Part shown: positions 18,401 through 26,380 of the stretch, piece by piece
How positions within the stretch are numbered: the stretch's first letter is position 1
How the letters are laid out: every line of letters begins with the position of its first letter
Assembly (NCBI GenBank): GCA_963770245.1
Contig: CAVYOX010000014.1
Span: 1,018,989-1,082,988 of the forward strand
Direction: 5' to 3'
Length of the DNA stretch: 64,000 nucleotides
Source of the DNA: PALSA-270 sp963770245
GTDB lineage: Bacteria > Acidobacteriota > Terriglobia > Terriglobales > Acidobacteriaceae
Notes under the pieces: model-generated
Seen by the model: only the letters and a program-made list of their open reading frames with translations
Told to the model about the DNA's origin: nothing
The model's database searches: none
Made by a program: the position numbers and the translations under genes

Positions 18401-18588
18401 GCGGACACGGTTGCTACGACTTGGGTATCGCTCCAGCTCACGATGGTTCCAGCGGCACTTCCTAGCCACACTTGCCCGCTGCCCTGGGCCGTACCAAATC
18501 CAGACCCCGCGAAGGTCACCTGGGTTCCCGCTACGCCGCTGCTCGGCGTTACGCCAGCAACGCTCGGCGTGGCTACATTGAAGTTCAC
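15442..18588 (-). CDS. C-terminal part of a frameshifted giant IPT/propeller/HExxH protein
   Basis: 1048 codons continuing the protein that starts at 24650, in another frame. The sequence picks up in mid-domain (SNSVNFNVATPSVAGVTPSSG), which shows it is not a separate gene. Domains in order: three IPT/TIG, a Big_2 Ig-like domain (VVGDTHTLQAL), a PQQ/WD-like propeller (QWSSPGDGSGVSNIVPAVPS; SDGTVAWTAS), then a tail with HEIAH in GNTAAHEIAHQFLHSCCD, the zinc-peptidase HExxH pattern, and several Cys. Its only start codon is internal to a domain and has no signal peptide, so it would be made as an exported protein only if the frame is restored. Read with 18585-24650. Confidence 0.8.
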   Translation of the reverse strand: MNFNVATPSVAGVTPSSGVAGTQVTFAGSGFGTAQGSGQVWLGSAAGTIVSWSDTQVVATVSANAQSGTAQITQGGVASNSVSFSVNTASITGITPDNGVPGTQVTISGSGFGAVQGIGNAWLGSASGTVVSWSDSQVVATVATGSTSGAVQILQNGVLSNSLSFTVNVPHITGISPSAGSPGTTVTISGTGFGATQGSGSIELGSTSATVSSWSNTQIIAVVAASSQNGIAQATQNSVLSNAINFSVPNSGTATTVLLTPNLLNMVVGDTHTLQALNSSGTTLQGLTWGSSATTIASLSTDDPPIITALAPGHVTITAGDGSADLTIYSGATLPMGTVQWSSPGDGSGVSNIVPAVPSTTGVADVFAFLQSGNVQAIRSDGTVAWTASTSVLDKRLPDFQGGLIDVQTQTGTGFQNPIQQNAIQKFDGITGQPYPKYTYSNPNGLSSLAVSSAWFDYADPVPFPVAVHTDGTIFTVDGGVAHSDTGIVDPVFVTGIDPTTGAAKFQIPLELSTVNGLYPDCNSEHSTYSSAPIIGSLVIGGDGYAYLPYSYGEAIGSGIAGTCDTQLEEHLLVIRVGSDGSYTKISIGDWTENTSSVSVIINGSYWQTTFTANGSSPLLSLGSLITNGNTGVVLSWLAETDGYCAYTVYPGPGTLSTGCTATTKQSLLTTITNGSVSSGVALNIPGQTSPAQPVLQAQDNSLVATVSTESGNFVIDVDLSGNVKWSVAGNYQPQVATADGGVFAKSLDTGASITFDANGMATGQSANLTSQSWTGNAYQIGSIEQVVASTPIIPGSLWSWMGGNPSGTGTAARPWVFILVWSNDFSFTPSPKNGSPPGLTTDISNDAAAIKTAALAALRRAYFGFPVAVWEGTANTGDNRAIVLNHQTLSDNYECGITLDNSNHESQVDYINNMENAQDALRIVIPDAQTEAAALQNPALIQAIGRGIGNTAAHEIAHQFLHSCCDMDADPNNPSAFNPDPSQPDLYAEGAYNAGGCNGTSDPSSWLGYWPSPRAYLHWEPPAAIQGLQSCLNSGWRYLATFCSQGQ
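17430..18314 (-). repeat. Long inter-gene direct repeat, copy 2
   Basis: Partner of 9830-10714 in the same orientation; both encode the same run of IPT, Ig-like and propeller-start sequence. Confidence 0.65.
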
Positions 18589-21500
18589 CGAGTTCGACCA
18601 GAGCCTCCTTGCTGGACCTGGACCATTCCGGAAGCGGAACCGGCGACGACGTTGGTGAGAATCTGACTGTCGCTCCAGCTCACGACTTGTCCCAACTGGG
18701 TCCCGAGGAGGACCGTGCCACTCGCTTGAGCTGATCCGAAGTTGGAGCCTGTAATTGTGACCTGGGTTCCGGCAATCCCGCTTGTTGGCGAAATGCTGGT
18801 GATGCTGACGCTCGACGTCGACCCGGTGACCGCGAACGCTATTCCACTACTGGAAAGCCCTCCAACGGTTACTAGGACATTGCCGCTGGTCGCCCCGGAG
18901 GGCACAGACACTGTGATCGAAGAGTCGGTCCAGCTTGTCGGAGTGGCCGCAACTCCATTAAAGGTCACCGTGCTGCTCTGGCCGGTCCCGAGATTGCTGC
19001 CCGTGATGGTGACCGAGGTACCGGCGAGCCCTGAACTCGGTGACAGGCTCGTGATGGTCGGTGTCGAGGTTACTGTAAAGCTGGCTCCGTTGCTGGCCAC
19101 CCCGTCTACCGTGATCACAACGTTGCCAGTAGTTGCTCCCGTTGGCACGGGAATAGTAATCGACGCCGAACTCCAACTCGCCGGCGTTGCCTCTGTTCCA
19201 TTGAAGGTGACCGTGCTTGTGCCTTGCGTCGTCCCGAAGTTCGAACCAGAAATCGTAACCGAGGAACCGACAATTCCCGACCGCGGGGATAAAAGTGAGA
19301 CAATCGGACCAGAACCACCACCAGATCCGGTGACGGTGAAACTGGAGCCGTTGCTTACTACGCCTCCGACCGTGATCAGCACGGCGCCAGTCGTCGCGCT
19401 TGCGGGTACCGGGACAACAATCGATGTAGCACCCCAACTTGTCGGCGTGGCCGTCGTGCCGTTGAAGGTTACTGTGCTCACGTCCTGAGTCGAGCCAAAC
19501 TGAGTTCCCGCTATCGTGACTGATGTTCCAGCAGGTCCTGCCGTCGGCGCCAGGGTCGCGATGGTGGGCGCCTGGGATACGGTGAATGGGACCCCGTTGC
19601 TTGTCGCTCCATTGACGGTGACGACGACGCTCCCCGAGGTTGCTCCCCCCGGCACCGTCGCGACAATCGAGGTTGCAGTCCAGGTCGTGACGCTGGCGGG
19701 GACGCCATCGAACGCCACCGAACTTGCGCCTTGCGCTGAATCGAAGTTCACGCCCGTTATCACTACAGAGTCGCCCGGTGCCCCAACATTTGGCGACAAG
19801 CTGGCGATCGACGGGGCTACGACTGGCGGCCCGAAGCTAACCGTAACGTTGTCGAATACTGCAGTAGCTGTGGCCGAAGCTGCGCCACTGTTCACCGCCA
19901 AACCTACATATACGTCCGAAGCCATGTTGATGGTTTGGCTGCCGACGAGTGTCCAATTCACGCCATCCGGCGATGCGTAGCCGCTCAGAGTACTGCCGCT
20001 TCGCGTCAATTGCACCCAATATGGAGGGGCCGTCCCGGTTACCGCACCTACCTCCGATGCAGCCGCATTTGCAGTGGTGCGTACGAATAACTGCGCAGCA
20101 GCACCGTAGGGCACGTAATCCGTAATGCTGCCATTTGCCGATCCCGCGTCGAGAGTCTCCCGAACCATCACTCCCGCCACGGCACCACCTGTGGGCATAC
20201 TGACGACTCGCGCCACTATGGTTCCATCCCCGGATAGAGGTTCGTAGACGAAATGGAAGGCGTCGGCCGTACCAGAAAGCAGGGTACCGGACCCAGCCAC
20301 GGTAAACGTCCCGCTAGCGTAACTCGCACTCCCCGTCGCGCCCACCGCCCCTTCATCGCCGTCTAGCCAGCCGGAAGGCAACGGCTGCGATGTCACCGTG
20401 AACATGACTGGGTTGCTGTCATTCATGCTCGAAGCGACAGACACTACCAATAATCCCGACGTGGCCGCTGAAGGAATGGTGACATTGATCGACGTATCGC
20501 TCCAGGAATTTATCGTCGCAGAAGTCGCGTTTAGGGTTACTGCGCTGTTTCCCTGCGTCGCCCCGAAGCTAGAGCCAGTGATCACCACTTGACTTCCGAC
20601 ATTGCCCGTCGTAGCCGAGACGCTGCTGATGGCTGGCGCAGGCGTTCCACTTGAATTAATGGACACATTATCGAACGTGGCGGTCGCCAACGCCGAGGTG
20701 GACTCGCTGGTCGCTACCAAACCAACGTAAACGTTCGGCACCATGGAGACCGTTTGGTTCCCGATCAGAACCCAATTGAACCCGTCCCGCGATGCATAGC
20801 TGCTTATCGTGTTCCCACTGCGCACCAACTTCACCCAATAGGGAGGGGTCGCCGGGCTCAATGAGCCCGGTTCCGACGTGCTTGCGCCGGGGGTCGTCCG
20901 CACATCAAAGTCTACGACGGCACCATACGGCGCATAGTCCGTGGTTTTGCCATTGGTCGATCCGGGATCTAGAGTTTCCCGAATCATTACGCCAGCCAAT
21001 GCGCCCGTGGGAAGACTCGCGATTCGGGCCACGATACTGCCATCCCCCGAGAGGGGCTGGTAGGAGAAATGAAAGGCGTCGGCCGTGCCTGAAATCTGGT
21101 TCCCCGCTCCACTCAAAGTGAACGTTCCATTCGAGTAGCTTGCGCTTCCCGCGGTTCCTACCACACCCACATCCGCATCAATCCAGCCGGAAGGGAGTGT
21201 TGCGGTGGTTACCGTGAACGAGGGACTGCCTGCGGTCTGGCTGTTCACGGTTACGGTGAATATTCCCGATGTTGCGCCCGCAGGCACCGTGAGGGCTATG
21301 GAGGTTGCGCTCCAACTGGTCGCTGTGGCGGTGACACCGTTGAGAGTCACTGCGCTCGCCCCCTGCGTAGCCCCGAAATTGCTTCCCGTAATAACTACGG
21401 AAGTGCCAACTGCCCCCGAGTTCGGCGATATACCGCCGATGGTAGGACCTCCTGTAACCGAATAGGCCGAACCGCCGCTAGCCGTTCCAGCGACCGTCAC

Positions 21501-24500
21501 CACAACATTGCCCGTGGTTGCCCCGGCCGGCACGGGTACGACAATCGAACTCGCACTCCAACTCGTGGGTGTGGCTGCCGAGCCGGTGAAGGTCACCGTA
21601 CTGCTGCCCTGGGTCGCGCCAAAATTCGTTCCGGTTATCGTTACAGCCGTCCCGACGGGCCCTGAAGCCGGTGACAGACTCGTAATGCCCGGAGCCGGTG
21701 GCACCGTAAAGCTAACTCCGCTGCTTGCGACGCCCCCGACCGTAACTACAACGTTGCCTGTGGTTGCCCCCACCGGTGCCGGAACCACAATCGACGTTGG
21801 TCCCCAACTGGTGGGTGTAGCCACTGTTCCGTTGAACGCAACCGTGCTGCTTCCCTGCGTGGGACTGAAGTATGCCCCAGCGATTGTGACCGAGGTTCCC
21901 GCCGGACCTGCGTTCGGTGTCAGGCTGGTAATAGATGGAGTTGCCGCTTGCGAACCAAGAGGTAGTTGAGCATCGAACGACTGCAGCTCGGTCGTGCTTA
22001 GGATTCTTCCTTTGTAAACGGCTAGGTATGCCATTTTCCCGCTCAAGGAACCGGCGAAATCAAAGTCTGCATTTCCGATTCGGAACGGCTGGTTGGTCGC
22101 GTTGGCGTATCCGAGCGTGCCGGAACCATCAGCAGAACTCGACTTCGTTTGTTCGACTCCGTTGATAAACAGGTGCGCCACCGCTCCCGTTCCTACCGTG
22201 CCGTCCCAAGTGAAGGCGAGCTGTGTCCATTGGCCAGCTAGGATGGCTCCACCAGCGGACGAAACTCGCATATTGGAACTGCTTTTTTCCACGGTGAGCC
22301 TCAGTGCTCCGCTGCCATCCCATCCGAAAACAAACCCCGAATCGGTCGCGTTATTGTCATTCTTTTCGCAAACGCCAGCGGGTGTGACCGCACTCACATA
22401 GACCTTCGCGACAACGGTCATCTGGCTCGTGGTGAGCTGATCGAACGTCAAGTCGGTCCCCCCGTCCAGGAAGCTATTCAGCGAGCCTCCCCCGCCGAAC
22501 ACGATTGAGGGATCGCCGGTGTTCCAGGTCGGTTGACTTCCTCCGGAAAAGTTTGCCTCTTGGCCATCCACCAGGTCTTGGTCAAATGAGCCCGTTCCCT
22601 CGTTCATCAGAAACAGCCCGGCTAGGTTCGTCGCCAAGGGATTGGTCTGGTCGAGAGTTGAACCGCCAGGGCGAGAGGGTGAAGGAGGACTGACGATCGT
22701 CATCGCCACGCCATTGCTGGACACTCCGCCAACTGTGACTACAACATTTCCCGTCACTGCCCCGGTCGGCACTGGCACTACAATCGTTGTGGGGCTCCAG
22801 CTGGTCGGCGTAGCCACAGTTCCGTTGAAAGTTACTGTGCTGCTTCCCTGGGTAGTCCCAAAGTTTGACCCGGCAATTGTTACCGACGCGTTAGGGACTG
22901 CGGTAGTTGGTGACAGGCTGGTGATGGAAGGACTGGAATCTTGCGAGCCGCTAGCGACAACACTGACGTTGTCGAATGTTGCCACCGCGAGCGACGAAGC
23001 AGTTCCGCTGTTGACTGCTAGGCCCACGTATACATTTTGGGGCATGCTGACAGTCTGGCTCGCTCCTGCTTGCGTCCAGTTTGTCCCGTCGGAAGAAACA
23101 AAGCTGCTGAATGTGGCCCCGATTCGGACCAATTTGACCCAGTAAGGGAGCGCCGCACCGGCGGAACCTGGCTCGGTGGTATTCCCGCCCGCCGTTGTCC
23201 GGATGTCGAGATAAATAGCGCTGTAGCTCGGCCACTCGGCAACTTTGACATTCGCCGATCCCGTGTCTAGTGCGGCGCGGATCATTGCCCCGGCAGATAC
23301 CCAGCCTGACCCACCCAGTACGCTGACCACCCGCGCCACGATTGTTCCGTCGCCAGATAGTTGCTGGTAGACAAAATGAAACTCATCTGCGCTCCCGTAA
23401 ATCGAAACACCTGCTCCACTCACCACAAATGCCCCATCCGCGTAGGTAGCGCTTCCTGTTGTGCTTACCGAACCCACGTCCTGATCCAACCAGCCCGACG
23501 GCAGCGGTTGGGAGGTCACGGTGAACAAAGCAGGGTTACTGTCGTCCATAGCGGGAGCCACCGAAACGACGAGAGGCCCCGAAGTCGCGATTGCAGGAAT
23601 GGTGATGTCAATCGACGCATCGCTCCACGAGTTAACGCTTACGGGTATCGAGCCCAAAGTGACTACACTGCCGCCTTCTGAAGTGCCGAACCCCGAGCCG
23701 GAAATGACGACTTCACTTCCGATGGAGCCGGTCGTGGCAGAAAGGCCTAGGATGGCGGGTGCAGGTAGTGCAGCCGAACTCGTGGACACGTTATCGAAAA
23801 CTGCTGTAGCTAAAGCTGAGGTGTTACCGCTGTCCACGGCCAAACCTACGTATACACTTGACGCCATACTAAGAGTTTGGCTCGTTCCTACCTGCGTCCA
23901 GTTCACGCCATCCGAGGAGGCATAGCTGCTGAACGTGTTCCCGCTCCGAACCAATTTTACCCAGCAGGGAAGGGTGGAGTTTGCCGAACCGGGTTCCGAA
24001 GTGCCGCCTCCCGCTGTCGTCCGGTCATCAAGATAAATGGCACTATAGGTCGGCCAATTGGAAACTTTTGCATTTGCTGACCCCGGGTCCAGCGTCTCGC
24101 GAATCATGACTCCCGCGGATACCCAGCCCGACCCTCCTTGCACGCTCACTACCCGAGCCACGATCGTTCCGTCACCGGCAAGTTGCTGGTACGCAAAGTT
24201 AAAAGAGTCTGCTGCCCCATAAATTTGAGCGCCACCCCCAGCCACGGTGAACGTCCCATTGACATAGCTTGCGCTGCCCGCCACTCCAACAGACCCCACA
24301 TCCGCATCCGACCACCCAGACGGCAGCAGTCCCGAATTCACCGTGAAGGATGAACTCTGCGCTGTCTGGCCGCTAACAGTTATGGAATAGGGCCCAGAGG
24401 TGGCACTCGACGGCACCACGGCAACGACGGCACTGTCACTCCACGCGATGACGGTGGCGGAGATTGCGTTAAGCGTCACCGTGCTCCCACTCTGCGTTGC

Positions 24501-24650
24501 GCCGAAACCTGAACCTGCAATCGTGACCCACGTCCCCGATGGTCCAGAGGTAGGCGACAAACTCGTGATGCTCGGCGCCGCAAAAGCCATAACGCAAGAT
24601 GTGAGGAATAGACCAACGATGATCACCAGCCGCCGTCCTACCCCTACCAT
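18585..24650 (-). CDS. N-terminal part of a frameshifted giant IPT/TIG, LamG and concanavalin-like protein
   Basis: 2021 codons. A signal peptide (residues 1-25, ending FAAP) is followed by IPT/TIG domains alternating with four copies of a DUF1349-like concanavalin module (each begins LPSGWxDxDVG; about 24310-23790, 23505-22965, 21200-20640 and 20375-19845) and one LamG module (22670-21959), then many more IPT/TIG domains. The frame ends at GGSGRTR, where the paralogues continue GG(V)xSNS; the missing continuation is found one frame over from 18588. With the downstream part the intact protein would be about 3070 residues and exported. The start has the same leader as the gene at 5322. It is likely a surface or secreted glycan-contacting protein ending in a peptidase-like domain. 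Confidence 0.85.
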   Translation of the reverse strand: MVGVGRRLVIIVGLFLTSCVMAFAAPSITSLSPTSGPSGTWVTIAGSGFGATQSGSTVTLNAISATVIAWSDSAVVAVVPSSATSGPYSITVSGQTAQSSSFTVNSGLLPSGWSDADVGSVGVAGSASYVNGTFTVAGGGAQIYGAADSFNFAYQQLAGDGTIVARVVSVQGGSGWVSAGVMIRETLDPGSANAKVSNWPTYSAIYLDDRTTAGGGTSEPGSANSTLPCWVKLVRSGNTFSSYASSDGVNWTQVGTSQTLSMASSVYVGLAVDSGNTSALATAVFDNVSTSSAALPAPAILGLSATTGSIGSEVVISGSGFGTSEGGSVVTLGSIPVSVNSWSDASIDITIPAIATSGPLVVSVAPAMDDSNPALFTVTSQPLPSGWLDQDVGSVSTTGSATYADGAFVVSGAGVSIYGSADEFHFVYQQLSGDGTIVARVVSVLGGSGWVSAGAMIRAALDTGSANVKVAEWPSYSAIYLDIRTTAGGNTTEPGSAGAALPYWVKLVRIGATFSSFVSSDGTNWTQAGASQTVSMPQNVYVGLAVNSGTASSLAVATFDNVSVVASGSQDSSPSITSLSPTTAVPNASVTIAGSNFGTTQGSSTVTFNGTVATPTSWSPTTIVVPVPTGAVTGNVVVTVGGVSSNGVAMTIVSPPSPSRPGGSTLDQTNPLATNLAGLFLMNEGTGSFDQDLVDGQEANFSGGSQPTWNTGDPSIVFGGGGSLNSFLDGGTDLTFDQLTTSQMTVVAKVYVSAVTPAGVCEKNDNNATDSGFVFGWDGSGALRLTVEKSSSNMRVSSAGGAILAGQWTQLAFTWDGTVGTGAVAHLFINGVEQTKSSSADGSGTLGYANATNQPFRIGNADFDFAGSLSGKMAYLAVYKGRILSTTELQSFDAQLPLGSQAATPSITSLTPNAGPAGTSVTIAGAYFSPTQGSSTVAFNGTVATPTSWGPTSIVVPAPVGATTGNVVVTVGGVASSGVSFTVPPAPGITSLSPASGPVGTAVTITGTNFGATQGSSTVTFTGSAATPTSWSASSIVVPVPAGATTGNVVVTVAGTASGGSAYSVTGGPTIGGISPNSGAVGTSVVITGSNFGATQGASAVTLNGVTATATSWSATSIALTVPAGATSGIFTVTVNSQTAGSPSFTVTTATLPSGWIDADVGVVGTAGSASYSNGTFTLSGAGNQISGTADAFHFSYQPLSGDGSIVARIASLPTGALAGVMIRETLDPGSTNGKTTDYAPYGAVVDFDVRTTPGASTSEPGSLSPATPPYWVKLVRSGNTISSYASRDGFNWVLIGNQTVSMVPNVYVGLVATSESTSALATATFDNVSINSSGTPAPAISSVSATTGNVGSQVVITGSSFGATQGNSAVTLNATSATINSWSDTSINVTIPSAATSGLLVVSVASSMNDSNPVMFTVTSQPLPSGWLDGDEGAVGATGSASYASGTFTVAGSGTLLSGTADAFHFVYEPLSGDGTIVARVVSMPTGGAVAGVMVRETLDAGSANGSITDYVPYGAAAQLFVRTTANAAASEVGAVTGTAPPYWVQLTRSGSTLSGYASPDGVNWTLVGSQTINMASDVYVGLAVNSGAASATATAVFDNVTVSFGPPVVAPSIASLSPNVGAPGDSVVITGVNFDSAQGASSVAFDGVPASVTTWTATSIVATVPGGATSGSVVVTVNGATSNGVPFTVSQAPTIATLAPTAGPAGTSVTIAGTQFGSTQDVSTVTFNGTTATPTSWGATSIVVPVPASATTGAVLITVGGVVSNGSSFTVTGSGGGSGPIVSLLSPRSGIVGSSVTISGSNFGTTQGTSTVTFNGTEATPASWSSASITIPVPTGATTGNVVITVDGVASNGASFTVTSTPTITSLSPSSGLAGTSVTITGSNLGTGQSSTVTFNGVAATPTSWTDSSITVSVPSGATSGNVLVTVGGLSSSGIAFAVTGSTSSVSITSISPTSGIAGTQVTITGSNFGSAQASGTVLLGTQLGQVVSWSDSQILTNVVAGSASGMVQVQQGGSGRTR
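18600..18608 (-). other. One-base frameshift site in the 15442-24650 gene
   Basis: Minus-strand reading runs CAA GGA GGC TCT GG then TCG AAC TCG GTG. Paralogous repeats read QGGVASNSV or QNGVLSNSL here, so one base of the codon after GGC is missing. Restoring one base fuses 18585-24650 and 15442-18588 into a single frame. Confidence 0.8.
21959..22670 (-). repeat. LamG module, third diverged copy
   Basis: Same module as 3221-3932 and 4272-4982 (encodes LFLMNEGTGSFDQDLVDGQ through MAYLAVYKGRILSTTELQ) but clearly more diverged, in a different gene 18 kb away. Confidence 0.7.
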
Positions 24651-24713
24651 GATTTCCCCTTGACCCTAACGTTGCTTCTTTGCTTCGCGAGAGCTTTCAC
24701 CACATCGTCACCC
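24651..24713 (-). promoter_or_regulatory. Leader shared with the 5322 gene; SD AGGGG
   Basis: Aligns with 5323-5385 over GAAAGCTC, GCGAAGC, AAAGAAGCAAC and GTTAGGG. An AGGGGAAATC just before the ATG at 24650 provides a ribosome binding site. Slightly upstream, at about 24776-24790, lies a tight hairpin TCCGTC-AAG-GACGGA. Confidence 0.5.
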
Positions 24714-25094
24714 ATTCGGCGTCCTCGCCGGCGATGACGAAAACGGCAGACGCGGTTCTCGGGAGTGCCTGCTCCGTCCTTGACGGACAAGCCATCCTGA
24801 CATTCATGGATTTCTTTGAGGCTTCGACAGACCAGGTCAGTAGTAGTTCGTTGCGGCGAGGCCGACAGCACGCCACAGACAACCGCCGCAATTGGAGCAC
24901 CAATGCCAGGCAGCAGGAGATCACGATAAAATCGGCCGAGGCGATTGTTACGTTTACTACTTTCGTGGTTTATATTTGTCCAGGCGACTAAACAAACAAG
25001 ATCGACACACGGCCTCCGGGATACGGGACGCGACCGCACAGGCGAACTTCTCTCCCGAGTGCGTTTGTCTCCCAGAGGGAGTGTTGTGGCTTCC

Positions 25095-25215
25095 GTCATT
25101 CAAGGACCATCCCAAGCTTGGTTTCAGAGTACCCGCTGAGTTTTGGCGCAAGCTGGTCAAGGTTGAACAGGGACGTGATTACCAAAGGTCAACTAATAGT
25201 CGAATCGAGTTGCGC
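25095..25215 (+). repeat. Diverged direct repeat, copy 2
   Basis: Counterpart of 6545-6660, with the same ordered blocks and spacing. The two copies bracket the 18.5 kb that hold the duplicated IPT/membrane-protein cassettes and the IS66 element. Confidence 0.5.
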
Positions 25216-25967
25216 ACGGCGCCCCTTGTCGGCCGCGGCGCGCCGATTGGAATCTTTCAATGAACATTGCTAACCTCGCTCCTCCCGAGACCTTCCGAAA
25301 ATTAACCGAGGAGATGGAACGCACCTCTACTAGAGGCTTGCACGAAACTGCGCTCCGGCTCGTTTTTCCAGAGTCATCAGTATTAGCCCAGACGGCCGCT
25401 CTGTTCGTGATTCCCAAACACACCTGCACCAAAATGTTGGAGCCTCGGCGTTTGTCCCTCTAATGGGCGACTGGAGAGTTTGCTGCGTTAATCGGGGCTG
25501 GTAGTCCCCGCTGTCGTTCCCAATCCTTTGGAATGAAATGCAGGCCGCCACAGGCCGGCTTCGTGGCTTCCTTTTTCAAGGTAAAATGCATGCGCTCATG
25601 GCGAGCGTTTTGCTGGGGAGAACCGGGGAGGATCCGTTCAATGCCAAATCGAGCAGCAGCCACCAGACCTCGAAATCTTCGATTCCGCCCGAGCCCATCC
25701 GGTGCATCCCTCAGGCGGCGGCAAGCATTGGCGTAGGTGGACTTTGCGAAGCGATCGAACTGCCGATCGCAGGCGGCAGGCGAATGTGACAACGAAATTA
25801 GGTCAGACCAGGACGCGGAACTGCACCGGATTTTGCACCGACTGCCTGCATCCGGGGCTTACTGGCGCCTACTGGCGGTTCCGAGGGACGTCATCGGAAG
25901 TGATTGAGTCGAAAGGTAGAAGACCTATTATCAGAAGTTTGTAGAAAATCGCTGAAGCGATTCGTCT

Positions 25968-26000
25968 AGATGGTGTGTCTGCCAGTTCCACCACTTCCGC
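25968..26000 (-). pseudogene. tRNA-Leu 5'-half remnant
   Basis: On the minus strand GCGGAAG-TGGTGGAACTGGCAG-ACACACC is a near-perfect 5' acceptor strand and D arm of a tRNA-Leu. After this the sequence departs: no Leu anticodon arm follows, only a hairpin AATCGC-TTCA-GCGATT, and no T arm. A six-base CTTCCG about 107 bases downstream could pair with the acceptor strand, but no T loop stands before it. Read as a disrupted tRNA. Confidence 0.55.
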
Positions 26001-26380
26001 ACTGTACCCTGCAATCGATACCTTAACAAGGTCGGCTTCTGAGGGCCTGCCGCTCCACCGGATTTCGTCGGGAGTCTTTGCTCTCGACTCGCTCCTTGGG
26101 CCGCTGCAACTCCGCCAGCCGTACAAACAGGTTGGGGACCGCAGCTCCCGTGAGTGCACCTAGCACCTCAATGATCCTAATGTTACCGTGTCCGGCAATG
26201 CACTGCAATTTAAAGCGGTCTGCGGAATCTTCGACCTCGGTCGGAAAGCGGCGAGGACGGCCGCATCGACACGGAAGTTCTACTACTCTTCGAGCGGCAT
26301 CCGATATTTCAGGCAACGACCTAACCCTCGCAAGTGACGCCGCGAGCCCTGAGCTTGTCCCATCCGCAACCTCGCGAGCC

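Larger units (their letters stand above)
24714..26380. other. Long non-coding stretch with repeat and tRNA-Leu remnant
   Basis: About 1.7 kb without a convincing gene. It holds the second copy of a diverged direct repeat (25095-25215) and the 5' half of a tRNA-Leu (25968-26000). A 97-codon minus frame at 26023-26316 (TTG start, CxC and QCIAGHGN motifs) is possible but has weak codon bias and no clear ribosome binding site. Nothing recognised in 25220-25960. Confidence 0.5.

Noticed and set aside
24651..24990. Possible riboswitch before the giant IPT gene
   Set aside because: GAAAG and GCAAAG blocks recall the c-di-GMP-I (GEMM) motif, but the conserved CACAGGGCAAACC part and the required stem pairing are missing.
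26023..26316. Small minus-strand frame with CxC and QCIAGHGN motifs
   Set aside because: It starts with TTG, has no clear ribosome binding site, and its codon use is unlike real genes of the window; left as unsupported.
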